A stretch of DNA of 64,000 nucleotides from Streptomyces sp. HD (lineage in GTDB: Bacteria; Actinomycetota; Actinomycetes; Streptomycetales; Streptomycetaceae), in contig NZ_JAQMYP010000043.1 in the NCBI RefSeq assembly GCF_028369295.1, forward strand, positions 1 through 64,000, written 5' to 3'. Every line of letters starts with the position of its first letter. The stretch's first letter is position 1. Shown piece by piece: positions 8,946-18,294 of this stretch. The translations under genes were made by a program, and so were the position numbers. The notes under the pieces are model-generated. The model was given only the letters and a program-made list of their open reading frames with translations, ran no database searches and was not told the origin of the DNA.

Positions 8946-9528
8946 TCTCTCCACCTCGCCGACCGGGCCGGTCACCTCACCTCACCACCGGGGATCCGGC
9001 GTCGCCAACTGGCCGGCACGAAAGACCATGCGTGCAGAATCCAAGTCCGGTCGCGCATTTGTCCATGGCGGCGCTCCGTAGAGGTGCGTACAACCGGTAT
9101 TGCCGAAACACGACCGGCCAGCAAGAGAGGAACAGCACATGTCCAGCCCGGGCTTTCGCCGACGTTGGAGGTGGCAACGTCTCCGTGAGTCGGCAGATGC
9201 CCGGCATTCCCTGCATTCGGGCTGACCAGCGTCACCTTTTCAACAGCGTCAACTGCGCAACTGCCCATATCAGCGGGATCTACATCTGCTCAGCGGTCGC
9301 AGGCTCGTGTGGCCGACATCCGGCGACCAATTCGAGGCTGCAATAGGGCGCCACCAGGCCCGCCTTGAGCCGCGGGACTGCAACAGCGGGACGAACCAGC
9401 GATGGCACCTGCCGTAACCGATCACTGCCGGAACCGCTCACCGAACCGGTGAAACGGCCTGGCCCCGGGCCGCGCGGTCACGGGCCAGGCACCTACCAGG
9501 CACCTACCGCTACGAAGACGGAGCAGCC
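8946..9528. other. Intergenic, no gene seen
   Basis: No reading frame here has protein-like composition in any of the six frames. It contains the upstream region of the secreted lectin gene, including a short direct repeat (GGCACCTACC twice, near 9487-9508) and the ribosome site GGAGCAG just before 9529. Confidence 0.5.
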
Positions 9529-11787
9529 ATGGAACCTCTTCGAAGACTCGCAGTCGCCGCCGTCGCCATGGCGGTCGCGTTGGCGTGTGGCAACGCACTG
9601 ACCACTGGGTCGACGGCCTTGGCGTGGGCAGCCGCCCCGCGGGCCCCGAAAACACAGGCGGTCGCACCCGACGCCACGTTCACGGTCACCATCGGGTCCT
9701 CGGGCTCCTACGCGCACCCGACGGACACCCCCGCCAGTACCTATATCGACAAGGACGGCACGTTCTACTTCCAGCAGTCCGCCGCGCTGTACGGCAAGAA
9801 CGACCCCCGGTACTGGGACTTCTTCACCGGCGCGAACTTCGACGACGCCAAACGATCGGCCGCGATCAGTGACGCGGTGAATCCCGCCAACCCCGACGAC
9901 AAGAACAACGACACGACCTGGCGGTGCAACAACAGCCCCACCGGCGTGAAGTCCACGAACGCACCTGCCGGCTCCGGCTACTCCCAGCGCAACTACTGCG
10001 ACCTGTCCGGAGTGTGGGTCGATCCGGACACCGGCGACTGGTACGGCCTGGTGCACAACGAGTTCACCCCGCAGCCGTTCGGCGATGGCATCCACTACGA
10101 CGCGATCGACTACGCGGTCTCGACGAACCAGGGCAAGACCTGGAGCATCAAGGGCCACGCGATCACCTCCCCGTACAGCACCCAACGAGGCGACAACCAG
10201 CAGTTCCCACACAAGACGTACTACTACGGCGACGGCGACCAGCGGCTCTTCGCCGACACCGCCTCCGGGTACTTCTACGTCTTCTACGGCTCCCGAGTGG
10301 TCGAGAAGGGCGGCGGCTGGAAGGCCTTCCAAGCACACGTCGCCCGCGCCCCCATCGCCAAGAAGATGGCGTCGGACTCCTGGGAGAAGTGGTACGACGG
10401 CACCTGGTCCCAGCACGGCGTGGGCGGCCGGGAAAGCAACATGGAGCCGGTGAGGTCCTCGAACTCGAAGGGCTACACGCCCGTCGAAGACGACTACGAC
10501 CCGACCAACCCCGGCACCGTGGAGGAACAGATCACGGACGGTGAACTTCCCCCGACCTCCCCGCTGTTCGTCATGAACATCACGTACGACGCCCACCTCG
10601 GCCTGTACATCGGCACACCCGAGGTCGTGAAGAAGCCGGGCCCGCAACAGTTCTACGTCACCGACAACCTGGCGACCCAGAAGTGGCGCCTGGCGGGCGA
10701 TTCCGGCAGCTACACCTCCAGCTCCTGGTACCGCTGGTTCCTCGACGGCGCGAACAAGACCAACTCCACGATCGTCGGGAAGACGTTCCGCTCCTACTGC
10801 TCGATCGAATGCGCCGGCTCCAGCGGCGAGTACGCCAACGTCACCGTCGACTCAAGCGCGCCCGCCAAGCCCCCCTTCGACCCGACCAAGACCTACCGGA
10901 TCGACAGCGGGAACGGCCGCGTACTCGCCCAGGTCGCTGACGGCTCCGCCACCACCTCGCTGGCCGCCGCCACCGGCTCCGACCGCGAAGCGTGGTCCTT
11001 CGCCGCCAACGGCGACGGCTCGTACCGAATCGCCAACGCGGCCACCGGCCGGCTCCTGGGAGTCGCCGGCACCCACACCGCGACCCGCGCCTGGGGCACC
11101 GAGCCGACCGTCACCGCGCCCGGAACCAGCGGACCCACCGTCGGCCAGCAGTGGTTCATCGTCCCCGGCACCTCCACCGGCGGAGCACAGGACGGCACAT
11201 ACCGGCTGGTCAACCGCTACAGCGGCCTGGTGATCGGCATGTCCGCAGACTCCGCACGCCTCGCCGAGACCACGCCCGCCCGCTTCTGGACCAACATCAC
11301 GGGCAGCCCCGTCGGCGGATCACGCACCGCCGCGGAACAGAGGCTGAGGATGACCGCCGTCGGGTCGACAACCGGAAGCCTGAACGGAACACGCACCCTC
11401 ACCACCGGCGGCAAGGCACTGGACAACCCGAACCACAGTCAGGAGCCGGGCACCGCGCTCATCACGTACACCAGCACCGGCGGGGCGAACCAGAAATGGC
11501 GCTTCACCCAGCAGCCGGACGGCACGTACGAGCTCGTCAACAGCGAATCCGGCCTGTGTGCGGACGTCTCAGGCGCCTCCTCCTCCGCCGGGGCCAAGGT
11601 GATTCAGTGGACCTGTCACGGAGGCGTCAACCAACGCTGGCTCGTCACCAGGCTGGCGAACGGCGCGTACACCGTCGCCTCGGCGAAGAGCGGACTGCTG
11701 CTCACCACCGCCTCGACCTCCGACCACTCCCCGGTGACCCAGGAGACGAACACCGACTCCGCCCGGCAGCACTGGACGATCACATGA
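9529..11787 (+). CDS. Large secreted protein with C-terminal ricin-type lectin domains
   Basis: 752 aa with a signal peptide (RRLAVAAVAMAVALACGNAL, ending near an AWA/AAP site). Residues 50-440 look like a beta-propeller hydrolase head of glycosidase type: DKDGTFYFQQSAALYG, LSGVWVDPDTGDWYGLVHNEF, VSTNQGKTWS, FYVFYGSR. 'Asp-box'-like S-x-x-G-x-T-W is present once. The C-terminal half has two or more ricin B-type segments, recognisable by repeated QKW/QRW ends: ANQKWRFTQQPDGTYELVN and VNQRWLVTRLANGAYTV. The likely role is binding and perhaps cleaving a polysaccharide outside the cell. The exact enzyme family (GH43-like or sialidase-like) cannot be settled by eye. ATG at 9529 has GGAGCAG before it. 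Monocistronic. Confidence 0.75.
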   Translation: MEPLRRLAVAAVAMAVALACGNALTTGSTALAWAAAPRAPKTQAVAPDATFTVTIGSSGSYAHPTDTPASTYIDKDGTFYFQQSAALYGKNDPRYWDFFTGANFDDAKRSAAISDAVNPANPDDKNNDTTWRCNNSPTGVKSTNAPAGSGYSQRNYCDLSGVWVDPDTGDWYGLVHNEFTPQPFGDGIHYDAIDYAVSTNQGKTWSIKGHAITSPYSTQRGDNQQFPHKTYYYGDGDQRLFADTASGYFYVFYGSRVVEKGGGWKAFQAHVARAPIAKKMASDSWEKWYDGTWSQHGVGGRESNMEPVRSSNSKGYTPVEDDYDPTNPGTVEEQITDGELPPTSPLFVMNITYDAHLGLYIGTPEVVKKPGPQQFYVTDNLATQKWRLAGDSGSYTSSSWYRWFLDGANKTNSTIVGKTFRSYCSIECAGSSGEYANVTVDSSAPAKPPFDPTKTYRIDSGNGRVLAQVADGSATTSLAAATGSDREAWSFAANGDGSYRIANAATGRLLGVAGTHTATRAWGTEPTVTAPGTSGPTVGQQWFIVPGTSTGGAQDGTYRLVNRYSGLVIGMSADSARLAETTPARFWTNITGSPVGGSRTAAEQRLRMTAVGSTTGSLNGTRTLTTGGKALDNPNHSQEPGTALITYTSTGGANQKWRFTQQPDGTYELVNSESGLCADVSGASSSAGAKVIQWTCHGGVNQRWLVTRLANGAYTVASAKSGLLLTTASTSDHSPVTQETNTDSARQHWTIT

Positions 11788-12475
11788 CGTCAGTCCCCGC
11801 TGCGCCATCCGTCGGCACAGCGGTTCCGCGCCGTGCAATGCGCTCACGACGGCGCGAGGGTGGGGCGGCGCAGCACATGGCCGGCGTCCTCGGCGAAGGT
11901 GAGGTGCTCGTCCCGGCACACAGCGGGCTGCCACTGCTGCAGGCGCCTCACATGTCGTCGTAGGACGGACGGTCACACGCGCCGCGGATCCGGCACCCGC
12001 ATTCCATTCGCGGCAACCTGCAGCTGTAGTAACGGAGTTGGATGTTCAGGGTGTCCGGGCTTCGGTCTTCAAGGGCGCCCGCCCCAGCGGATGCCATTCG
12101 CACCGCGGATGCGGACGCGTTCCTTGCGCTGGGGGACCAGTACGTCGGGGTGGCGGGCGTCGGCGTTGTGCCGGTGCCGTTCGGTAGGACGGCGACATGC
12201 CTGCCTGTCCTCAAGTCTTCATTGCCCCAAGCCCGTTGGGGAGTTCATGGCTGTGCCGGGCACCCCGTTGAAGGCAGTCGAGGTTGGCCGACTGGCGGCG
12301 GTTGAAGGGCCGGCCTCGGTGGAATACATCAGCGGTCTTCAGTGGGGTCCCGGAGAGCGCAGGTCCGTGGACTGGTCGCGTCCGCATCGGTTGCCCAGCC
12401 TTGGCGGCACTGCGGGGTCGCTCTAGGTACCTTGCCGGGTACGGGCGGTTGCATCGAGGGAAGGGGAGTTCCTCG
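11788..12475. other. Intergenic with a possible unidentified relic
   Basis: About 690 bp lie between the lectin and STAND genes. A minus-strand stretch at 11848-11950 reads RRLQQWQPAVCRDEHLTFAE and ends LRRPTLAPS-stop, which looks like the C-terminus of a real protein, but I cannot name it. The last 60 bp hold the start region of the STAND gene, with GGGAAGGGGAG before ATG 12476. No other feature is evident. Confidence 0.35.
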
Positions 12476-15400
12476 ATGTCGTGGCGAAGGTGGTGTGGGG
12501 TGCGGCGGAGGCTCTCCAGGCAGGGGACCGCGACGGGGGCGTCGACACTGCTCGCATTCGGGGCAGGCGCGCTGGCCAATCTGGCGACGTCGCAGTGGAC
12601 GTGGACGGTGGGAGTCTCCCTGTCCGTACTGGTCGCGGTGTGGGTGAGCTTCGAGGTGTGGCGGGTGGACCGCGAAGCCGACCTGAGCGGGCGGGGCGGG
12701 GCGAACGGCGGGGCTGGAGCGTCCGAGAGGTACCGACGACCCTGGATGGCACCGCCGCTGGACTGGATCGTGGAGCGGCCGGAACTGGCCGGTCGGCTGA
12801 TGTCCGCGCTGCTCGCGCCCGAGGCCACCGAGGTGGGGATGACCACCGGGCTGCGCGGCGCTGGAGGGTTCGGCAAGACGACGCTGGCGGCCTGGGCATG
12901 CCGCCAGCCCCAGTTGCCCGGGCGCTATCCGGGCGGTCTGCTGTGGGCGACCCTCGGCCAGGAGATCCGCGGCGCGGATCTGGCCGAGCGGATCAATGAC
13001 CTGGCCTGGGTGCTGAGCGGGCGACGGCCCACGCTGTCCGATCCGGACGCGGCGGGGGCCGAGTTGGGGCGACTGCTCGACGAGCGGGCGGAGCCGGTGC
13101 TGCTGGTCGTCGACGACGTGTGGGAGGTGTCGCAGCTACGGCCGTTCGGATTCGGGGGGCGGGAGTGCACCCGACTCATCACCACCCGGATCCCCGACCT
13201 GCTGCCCGCCGGAGGCCGGCATCTCGTGGTGGACGCCATGTCCACCGAACAGGCTCGGCTGCTTCTCACCGAGGGCGTGGCCGGGCTCCCCGCCGAGACC
13301 GCCGAGGGGCTGGCCAAGGTGGCCGGCCGCTGGCCCGTCCTGCTCAATCTCGTCAACGGCGCCTTACGGCGACGTATTGAGCGGGGCCAGTCGACGCGCG
13401 AGGCCGCCGAGCACGTCATGCGGACCTTGCTCGCCGACGGTCCCGGCGCCTTCGACCCCGCACGCCCCGCCGACCGCAGCCGCGCCGTGGCGGCCACCGT
13501 GGAAGCGAGCCTGACGCTGCTTCAGCCGGCCGACCGGAACTGCTGTCTGGACCTGGCCGTCTTCCCTGAGGACGTCGACATTCCGCAGGATGTGCTCGGG
13601 CTGCTGTGGCCCCGGGTACGGGTGGATGCTCTGTGCGAGGAACTCGTCGGCCTGGGACTCGTGGCTGACTATCGGCTCGATGCCCCCGGGCCCCGGCTGG
13701 TGCTGCACGACGTCATCCGTGCCTATCTGCGCACCCGGCAGGGACGTGACGCACGCAGCGAGGCGCACCGGCGTCTGATCTCCGCCGCGACCACGCTTCT
13801 GGCTCACCACGACAATGATCCGAGACCGTGGTGGACCATCCCGGCCGACGCCAACTACCTCTGGCGCTATCTCCCTTATCACCTGGCCGCCGGCGATCAA
13901 CGCGAGGAACTGGCCACGCTCGTGTGCGATCTGCGCTGGGTCGAGGCGAAGACGCGCCGGCTCGGTTCCGTGGTGGGTGTCGTGGCAGATCTGGAGCTGT
14001 CGGACACGCCCGACGCCCTGGCCCTTCGACAGGTTCTCCAGAACGCTGCTCACTTACTCGGCCCCATCGATCCGCCCGAGGCCCTGGGGGCGACACTGGC
14101 CAGCCGCCTGCACGACGTCCCGGCGCTGGAGACCGAACTCCACCGCTACCGACAGACCCTGCCACGGCCCCGGCTGGAGCCGAACTGGCCCCTGCCGGAC
14201 CACCCCGAGGCGGACCAGCCGCGGCGTACCGGTCACAAAGGTGCTGTGACGAGCTGTGCGTTCTCTCCCGACGGCACTCTGCTCGCGACCACGAGCAATG
14301 ACCACACAACCCGGCTGTGGCGGGTGTCGGACAGAACCGAGCATGCCGTGCTGTCCGGGCACACCGGTGGCGTATGGGACTGCGCGTTCTCTCCCGACGG
14401 CACTCTGCTGGCCACCACGAGCAATGACCACACAACCCGACTGTGGCGGGTCTCCGACGGCACCGAGCATGCCGTGCTGATCGGTCACAGGGACTGGGTG
14501 ACCAGCTGCGCCTTTTCGCCCGACGGCGTGCTCCTCGCCACCACCAGCGAGGACGGAACCGCACGGCTGTGGCAGGTAACCGACGGCACCGTCACGGCCG
14601 TACTGACCGGACACAGCAGGGGTATCACCGGGTGTGCCTTCTCCCCGGACGGCGTCCTGCTTGCGACTACCAGCAATGACCACACAACCCGGCTGTGGAG
14701 GATCTCCGACGGCACCGAGCACGCCGTGCTCACCGGACACACACGCATGGCGGACAGCTGCGCCTTCTCTCCGGACGGTACGTTGCTCGCCACCTCGGGC
14801 CACGACGACACGGCACGGCTGTGGCGGATCTCCGACGGCACCCAGCACGCCGTGCTCACCGGCCATTCCAGCTCCGTGTACAAATGTGCCTTCTCCCCGG
14901 ACGGCACCCTGCTCGCCACCGCGAGCGCCGCCGACGGCATCCGCCTCTGGCGGGTGTGCGACGGCACGGTGAAGGCGCAGCTCACCGGGCACACGGGCTG
15001 GATACGGGGTTGCGCGTTCTCACCCGACGGCGCGCTGCTGGCCACCACCAGCAACGATCAGACCACGCGGCTGTGGCGGGTGACCGACGGCAACGAGGTC
15101 GCCGTCCTGGCCGGCCACACCCGGGTGTACCGCTGCGCGTTCTCGCCCGACGGCATGCTGCTGGCCACCACCAGCGACGACCACACGGCCCACCTACGAC
15201 AGCTGCCCGACGGTGCCGACCGGGCCGTACTGACCGGTCATACGGACCGGGTGTACAGCTGCGCGTTCTCCCCGGACAGCCGACTGCTGGCGACCACGAG
15301 CAACGACCGTACAACTCGCCTGTGGCACACCGCGGATGGCGCCGAACACGTCGTCCTCACCGGCCACGGCAACTGGGTGACCGGCTGCTCCTTCTCCCCG

Positions 15401-15964
15401 GACGGCACCCTGCTCGCCACTGCGAGCCAGGACAAGACCGCACGCCTGTGGCACATCGGGGAGGCCCGTACCCGGGCCGTCCTGACCGGCCACACCGAGG
15501 GCGTGACCAGCTGCGCCTTCTCGCCAGACGGCACATTCCTCGCCACGACCAGCGGCGACCGGACCGCACGGCTGTGGCGTGCCGACGACGGCAGCCCACA
15601 TCTGGTTCTGGCGGGCCACACCGACGCAGTGACCAGCTGCGCGTTCTCGCCCGACGGCACGCTCCTCGCGACGACCGCCGACGACCGTACCGTGCGATTG
15701 TGGAGAGTGGCCGACGGGACGGCGCGGAAGGTGCTCACCGGACACTCCAACTGGGTGGAGAACTGCTCCTTCTCCCCGGACGGGGCTCTGATCGCGACAA
15801 CGGGTCGCGATCAGACCATACGGCTCTGGGACGTGGCCACCGGCCGCTGCCACTGCGCGCTGCGCCTCGCGAGCGATCTCACCGGGCTGTGCTGGCACCC
15901 GGAGGGCGAGCTGATGTGCACCACCGGCGGGGCAGGTGTGTACGTTCTGGCCTACATGCGGTGA
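12476..15964 (+). CDS. STAND NTPase (NB-ARC type) with WD40 propellers
   Basis: A 1162-aa signal-transduction ATPase built like a prokaryotic Apaf-1. Residues 20-65 form two hydrophobic segments (STLLAFGAGALANLA; VGVSLSVLVAVWVSF). The NTPase core has Walker A GAGGFGKTT at about 128-136 and Walker B VLLVVDDVW with Asp 213-214, then the sensor-like RLITTR and a winged-helix region (LDLAVFPEDVDIPQDVL). From about residue 584 there are thirteen complete WD40 repeats and a degenerate fourteenth, enough for two seven-bladed propellers. The ATG at 12476 has GGGAAGGGGAG upstream; an in-frame extension to 12284 looks non-coding. Such proteins oligomerise on ligand binding and fire an attached effector; here the only N-terminal candidate is the membrane segment. 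No operon partner is adjacent. Confidence 0.9.
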   Translation: MSWRRWCGVRRRLSRQGTATGASTLLAFGAGALANLATSQWTWTVGVSLSVLVAVWVSFEVWRVDREADLSGRGGANGGAGASERYRRPWMAPPLDWIVERPELAGRLMSALLAPEATEVGMTTGLRGAGGFGKTTLAAWACRQPQLPGRYPGGLLWATLGQEIRGADLAERINDLAWVLSGRRPTLSDPDAAGAELGRLLDERAEPVLLVVDDVWEVSQLRPFGFGGRECTRLITTRIPDLLPAGGRHLVVDAMSTEQARLLLTEGVAGLPAETAEGLAKVAGRWPVLLNLVNGALRRRIERGQSTREAAEHVMRTLLADGPGAFDPARPADRSRAVAATVEASLTLLQPADRNCCLDLAVFPEDVDIPQDVLGLLWPRVRVDALCEELVGLGLVADYRLDAPGPRLVLHDVIRAYLRTRQGRDARSEAHRRLISAATTLLAHHDNDPRPWWTIPADANYLWRYLPYHLAAGDQREELATLVCDLRWVEAKTRRLGSVVGVVADLELSDTPDALALRQVLQNAAHLLGPIDPPEALGATLASRLHDVPALETELHRYRQTLPRPRLEPNWPLPDHPEADQPRRTGHKGAVTSCAFSPDGTLLATTSNDHTTRLWRVSDRTEHAVLSGHTGGVWDCAFSPDGTLLATTSNDHTTRLWRVSDGTEHAVLIGHRDWVTSCAFSPDGVLLATTSEDGTARLWQVTDGTVTAVLTGHSRGITGCAFSPDGVLLATTSNDHTTRLWRISDGTEHAVLTGHTRMADSCAFSPDGTLLATSGHDDTARLWRISDGTQHAVLTGHSSSVYKCAFSPDGTLLATASAADGIRLWRVCDGTVKAQLTGHTGWIRGCAFSPDGALLATTSNDQTTRLWRVTDGNEVAVLAGHTRVYRCAFSPDGMLLATTSDDHTAHLRQLPDGADRAVLTGHTDRVYSCAFSPDSRLLATTSNDRTTRLWHTADGAEHVVLTGHGNWVTGCSFSPDGTLLATASQDKTARLWHIGEARTRAVLTGHTEGVTSCAFSPDGTFLATTSGDRTARLWRADDGSPHLVLAGHTDAVTSCAFSPDGTLLATTADDRTVRLWRVADGTARKVLTGHSNWVENCSFSPDGALIATTGRDQTIRLWDVATGRCHCALRLASDLTGLCWHPEGELMCTTGGAGVYVLAYMR
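14227..15850 (+). repeat. 126-bp tandem repeats coding for WD40 blades
   Basis: Thirteen in-frame units of about 126 bp (42 codons). Each encodes GH-x(4-6)-C-(A/S)-FSPDG-x-LLATTS-x-D-x-T-x-RLW. Units 1, 2 and 4 share the SNDHTTRLWR core, with nearly the same nucleotides in all three. Unit 8 is one residue short. The homogeneity suggests recent duplication or gene conversion. Confidence 0.9.
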
Positions 15965-15988
15965 ATCGACACCCGCCGTCCCCACCCC

Positions 15989-17278
15989 TCACCTGGTGCT
16001 GACGGTGCGGAGCACCGTGAGCACCAGGGCGCGGGTCACCTCGACGATCTCCGAAACCGAAACCTGTTCCTGCGAGCTGTGGGCGACACCGATGTCACCG
16101 GGACCGAACTGCAGGGTCGGGATGCCCGCGGCCGCGTAGAGCCGCAGATCGCTGCCGTACGGAGCACCGCGTTCGGCGGCGACAGCGCCCCGGTTCGCCG
16201 CGGCGTGAGCCTCCCGCACCACCTGGCGCAGCGGATGTCCGGCGGGCAGACGACCACTGGCGAACTGGCCGCCCGGCCAAGTCACTGTCGCCGGGTTGTC
16301 GCGCAGCCAGGGGTCGGCCGCACAGGCCTTGGCCACGCACTGTTCCAGGGCGGCTCGGGCCGTCGCCGGGTTCTCATCGATGCGGACGCCGAACCGTCCC
16401 TCGGCGACCAGCAGGTCGGGCACGCTGCTGGACCAGTCGCCTGAGTGAACCGTGCCGACGGACAAGGCGTACGGGATCGCGTACTCGGCCATCAGCGGGT
16501 CGGGGTCGGCGTTCCGCTCGGCCTCCAGTCCGGCGAGGGCCCGGTGGATGGGCACATACGCGTCGATGGCACTCACGCCCGCGTCGCGGGAGCTGGCATG
16601 AGCGGCCAGGCCCGGAACCGTGATCCGAAAGGTCAGCGCGCCGGCATTGGCCGTGATCAGGGTGCTGCTGGTCGGCTCTGTGATGACACAGGCGTCGCCG
16701 CTGTGGCCGCGCCGAAGCGTGCCGAACGCGCCGAGCCCGCCGTCTTCCTCGCCGACCACGAAGTGCACCGCCACCCGGCCGCGCAGCCTGACCCCGCTGG
16801 CCCGGATCGCCTCCAGCGCAGCGAGATGTGCCACCAGTCCGGCCTTCATGTCACAGGCACCCCGGCCGTGCACCGTGTCCCCGACGACCCTTGGCACGAA
16901 CGGGTCTCCGTTCCACCGCTCCGGATCACCGGGCGGTACGACATCGACATGCCCCTGGAGGATCAGAGTCGGTCCCTCACCGCCGTCCTCCGTCGTTCCC
17001 ACAAGCCCCCACGCCTCGTCGCGAGGCGCCTCCGAACCGGGGAAGTCCGGGTGCGCCAGCAGCGTGGGAAGGTCCATGGACCACAGGTCGACGTTCAGCC
17101 CGAGCCGGTCCAGACGCCCGGCCAGATGGTGCTGGATCTCCGACTCGGCCGGACTCCCACTGACACTCGGGATCGAGATCAACTCCAGCAGGGACCGGGC
17201 AATGGCGGCCTCGTCGATCGCGGCCAGCGCGGCAGCCTCCTGGGAACTCAATTCGGCACTGAACACGTCGGTGGTCAT
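15989..17278 (-). CDS. M20-family amidohydrolase (ArgE/DapE type)
   Basis: A cytoplasmic dinuclear-zinc hydrolase that removes acyl groups from amino acids or cleaves small peptides. Metal-site motifs are all present: GHVDVVPPG (His and Asp), GRGACDMKAG (bridging Asp), VVGEEDGG (catalytic Glu pair), the ITEPTS Glu, and the late PYGSDLRLY and VAHSSQEQVS with the last His. Length 429 aa is normal for ArgE/DapE/acetylornithine deacetylase-like proteins; substrate cannot be chosen by eye. ATG 17278 follows CAGGAGC. It is transcribed toward the STAND gene and ends 24 bp from its stop. Confidence 0.88.
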   Translation of the reverse strand: MTTDVFSAELSSQEAAALAAIDEAAIARSLLELISIPSVSGSPAESEIQHHLAGRLDRLGLNVDLWSMDLPTLLAHPDFPGSEAPRDEAWGLVGTTEDGGEGPTLILQGHVDVVPPGDPERWNGDPFVPRVVGDTVHGRGACDMKAGLVAHLAALEAIRASGVRLRGRVAVHFVVGEEDGGLGAFGTLRRGHSGDACVITEPTSSTLITANAGALTFRITVPGLAAHASSRDAGVSAIDAYVPIHRALAGLEAERNADPDPLMAEYAIPYALSVGTVHSGDWSSSVPDLLVAEGRFGVRIDENPATARAALEQCVAKACAADPWLRDNPATVTWPGGQFASGRLPAGHPLRQVVREAHAAANRGAVAAERGAPYGSDLRLYAAAGIPTLQFGPGDIGVAHSSQEQVSVSEIVEVTRALVLTVLRTVSTR

Positions 17279-17634
17279 GGGCGGTTGCTCCTGTCACGGC
17301 TCAGTGCGTCACTGCTACGGCACGGTGCTGCCCCACCGGATCTTAAGGGCCGACAATTGGGTACTCAATCTCCATATTTAGCCGACTGGCAGCGATTTTC
17401 CGCGCGCGTAATCTCCGATGGAACGCGTGCCGTGCGTTTGTGAATCACGGGCTCTGGCACTCGGGCGACGCGCTCGTGGTCGGGGCTGCATTCGCGAGCT
17501 CGCCCCTGATCGGTGCGGTCACCCCGAGCAGTGCGACCGCGCCGGTTGCGTGCTCTTCGGCGCGGGCCGGGCCGCACCCCTCGTCGGACGCACCGGCAAT
17601 CCGGCTGCCGGTGTCCGCAACCGCTCTTCGGCTG
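17279..17634. other. Intergenic between M20 gene and response regulator
   Basis: This stretch holds the 5' region of the M20 gene (AT-richer around 17340-17400, a likely promoter) and the 3' flank of the regulator gene. No coding frame of its own is convincing. Confidence 0.4.
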
Positions 17635-18294
17635 TCAGCGGTTGCCCGGGTCCACCAGACCGGATTCGTAGGCGAGGACCACGAGTTGGGCCCGGTCGCG
17701 GGCATGGAGTTTGGTCATGGCCCGGTTGATGTGGGTCTTCGCGGTCATCGGGCTGATCACCATGTGGTCGGCGATCTGTTGGTTGGACAGGCCCCGTGCG
17801 GCCAGGGCGACTGCTTCGCGTTCGCGTCCGGTCAGCTCCTCCAGCGCGGCACCGACGGTGGGAGGCGGCTGGCTGACGTACCGGTGGATCAGCTTGCGGG
17901 TGATGGACGGGGCGAGCAGGGCGTCGCCGCGGGCGGCTACCCGCACGGCGTGCAGGAGGTCCTCCGGCACGATGTCCTTGACCAGGAACCCTGCGGCGCC
18001 GGCGCGCAGTGCTTCGAAGACGTACTCGTCCATGCCGTAGTTGGTCAGGATGACGACGTGCACCCCGGCCAGGGCCGGGTCCGCGGCGATGCGCCGGGTC
18101 GCCTCGATGCCGTCCATGACCGGCATCCGGATGTCGATGAGAGCGACGTCGGGCAGGTGCTCCTGGGCGAGCGCCAAACCCGCCTCTCCATCGGTGGCTT
18201 CGGCAACCACCTGGATGTCGTCTTCGAGGTCGAGCAGCGCGCGGAAGCCGCTGCGGATGAGTGGCTGGTCGTCGACCAGCAGGACATGGATCAT
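17635..18294 (-). CDS. LuxR-family (NarL/FixJ) response regulator
   Basis: A 219-aa DNA-binding response regulator. The receiver domain starts MIHVLLVDDQPLIRSG (acidic pair), with the phospho-acceptor Asp in ALIDIRMPVMDG, then the Thr/Ser strand VVILTNYG and Lys in GFLVKDIVPEDLL. The C-terminal LuxR helix-turn-helix reads LTGREREAVALAARGLSNQQ and MTAKTHINRAMTKL. The ATG at 18294 overlaps the kinase stop by 4 nt (ATGA), so it is coupled to the sensor gene. The adjacent divergent DUF6223-like gene is a possible target; this is inference. Confidence 0.93.
   Translation of the reverse strand: MIHVLLVDDQPLIRSGFRALLDLEDDIQVVAEATDGEAGLALAQEHLPDVALIDIRMPVMDGIEATRRIAADPALAGVHVVILTNYGMDEYVFEALRAGAAGFLVKDIVPEDLLHAVRVAARGDALLAPSITRKLIHRYVSQPPPTVGAALEELTGREREAVALAARGLSNQQIADHMVISPMTAKTHINRAMTKLHARDRAQLVVLAYESGLVDPGNR

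Noticed and set aside
14227..15850. CRISPR-like array
   Set aside because: The periodic units are 126 bp, in frame and encode WD40 blades; no short repeats with unique spacers.
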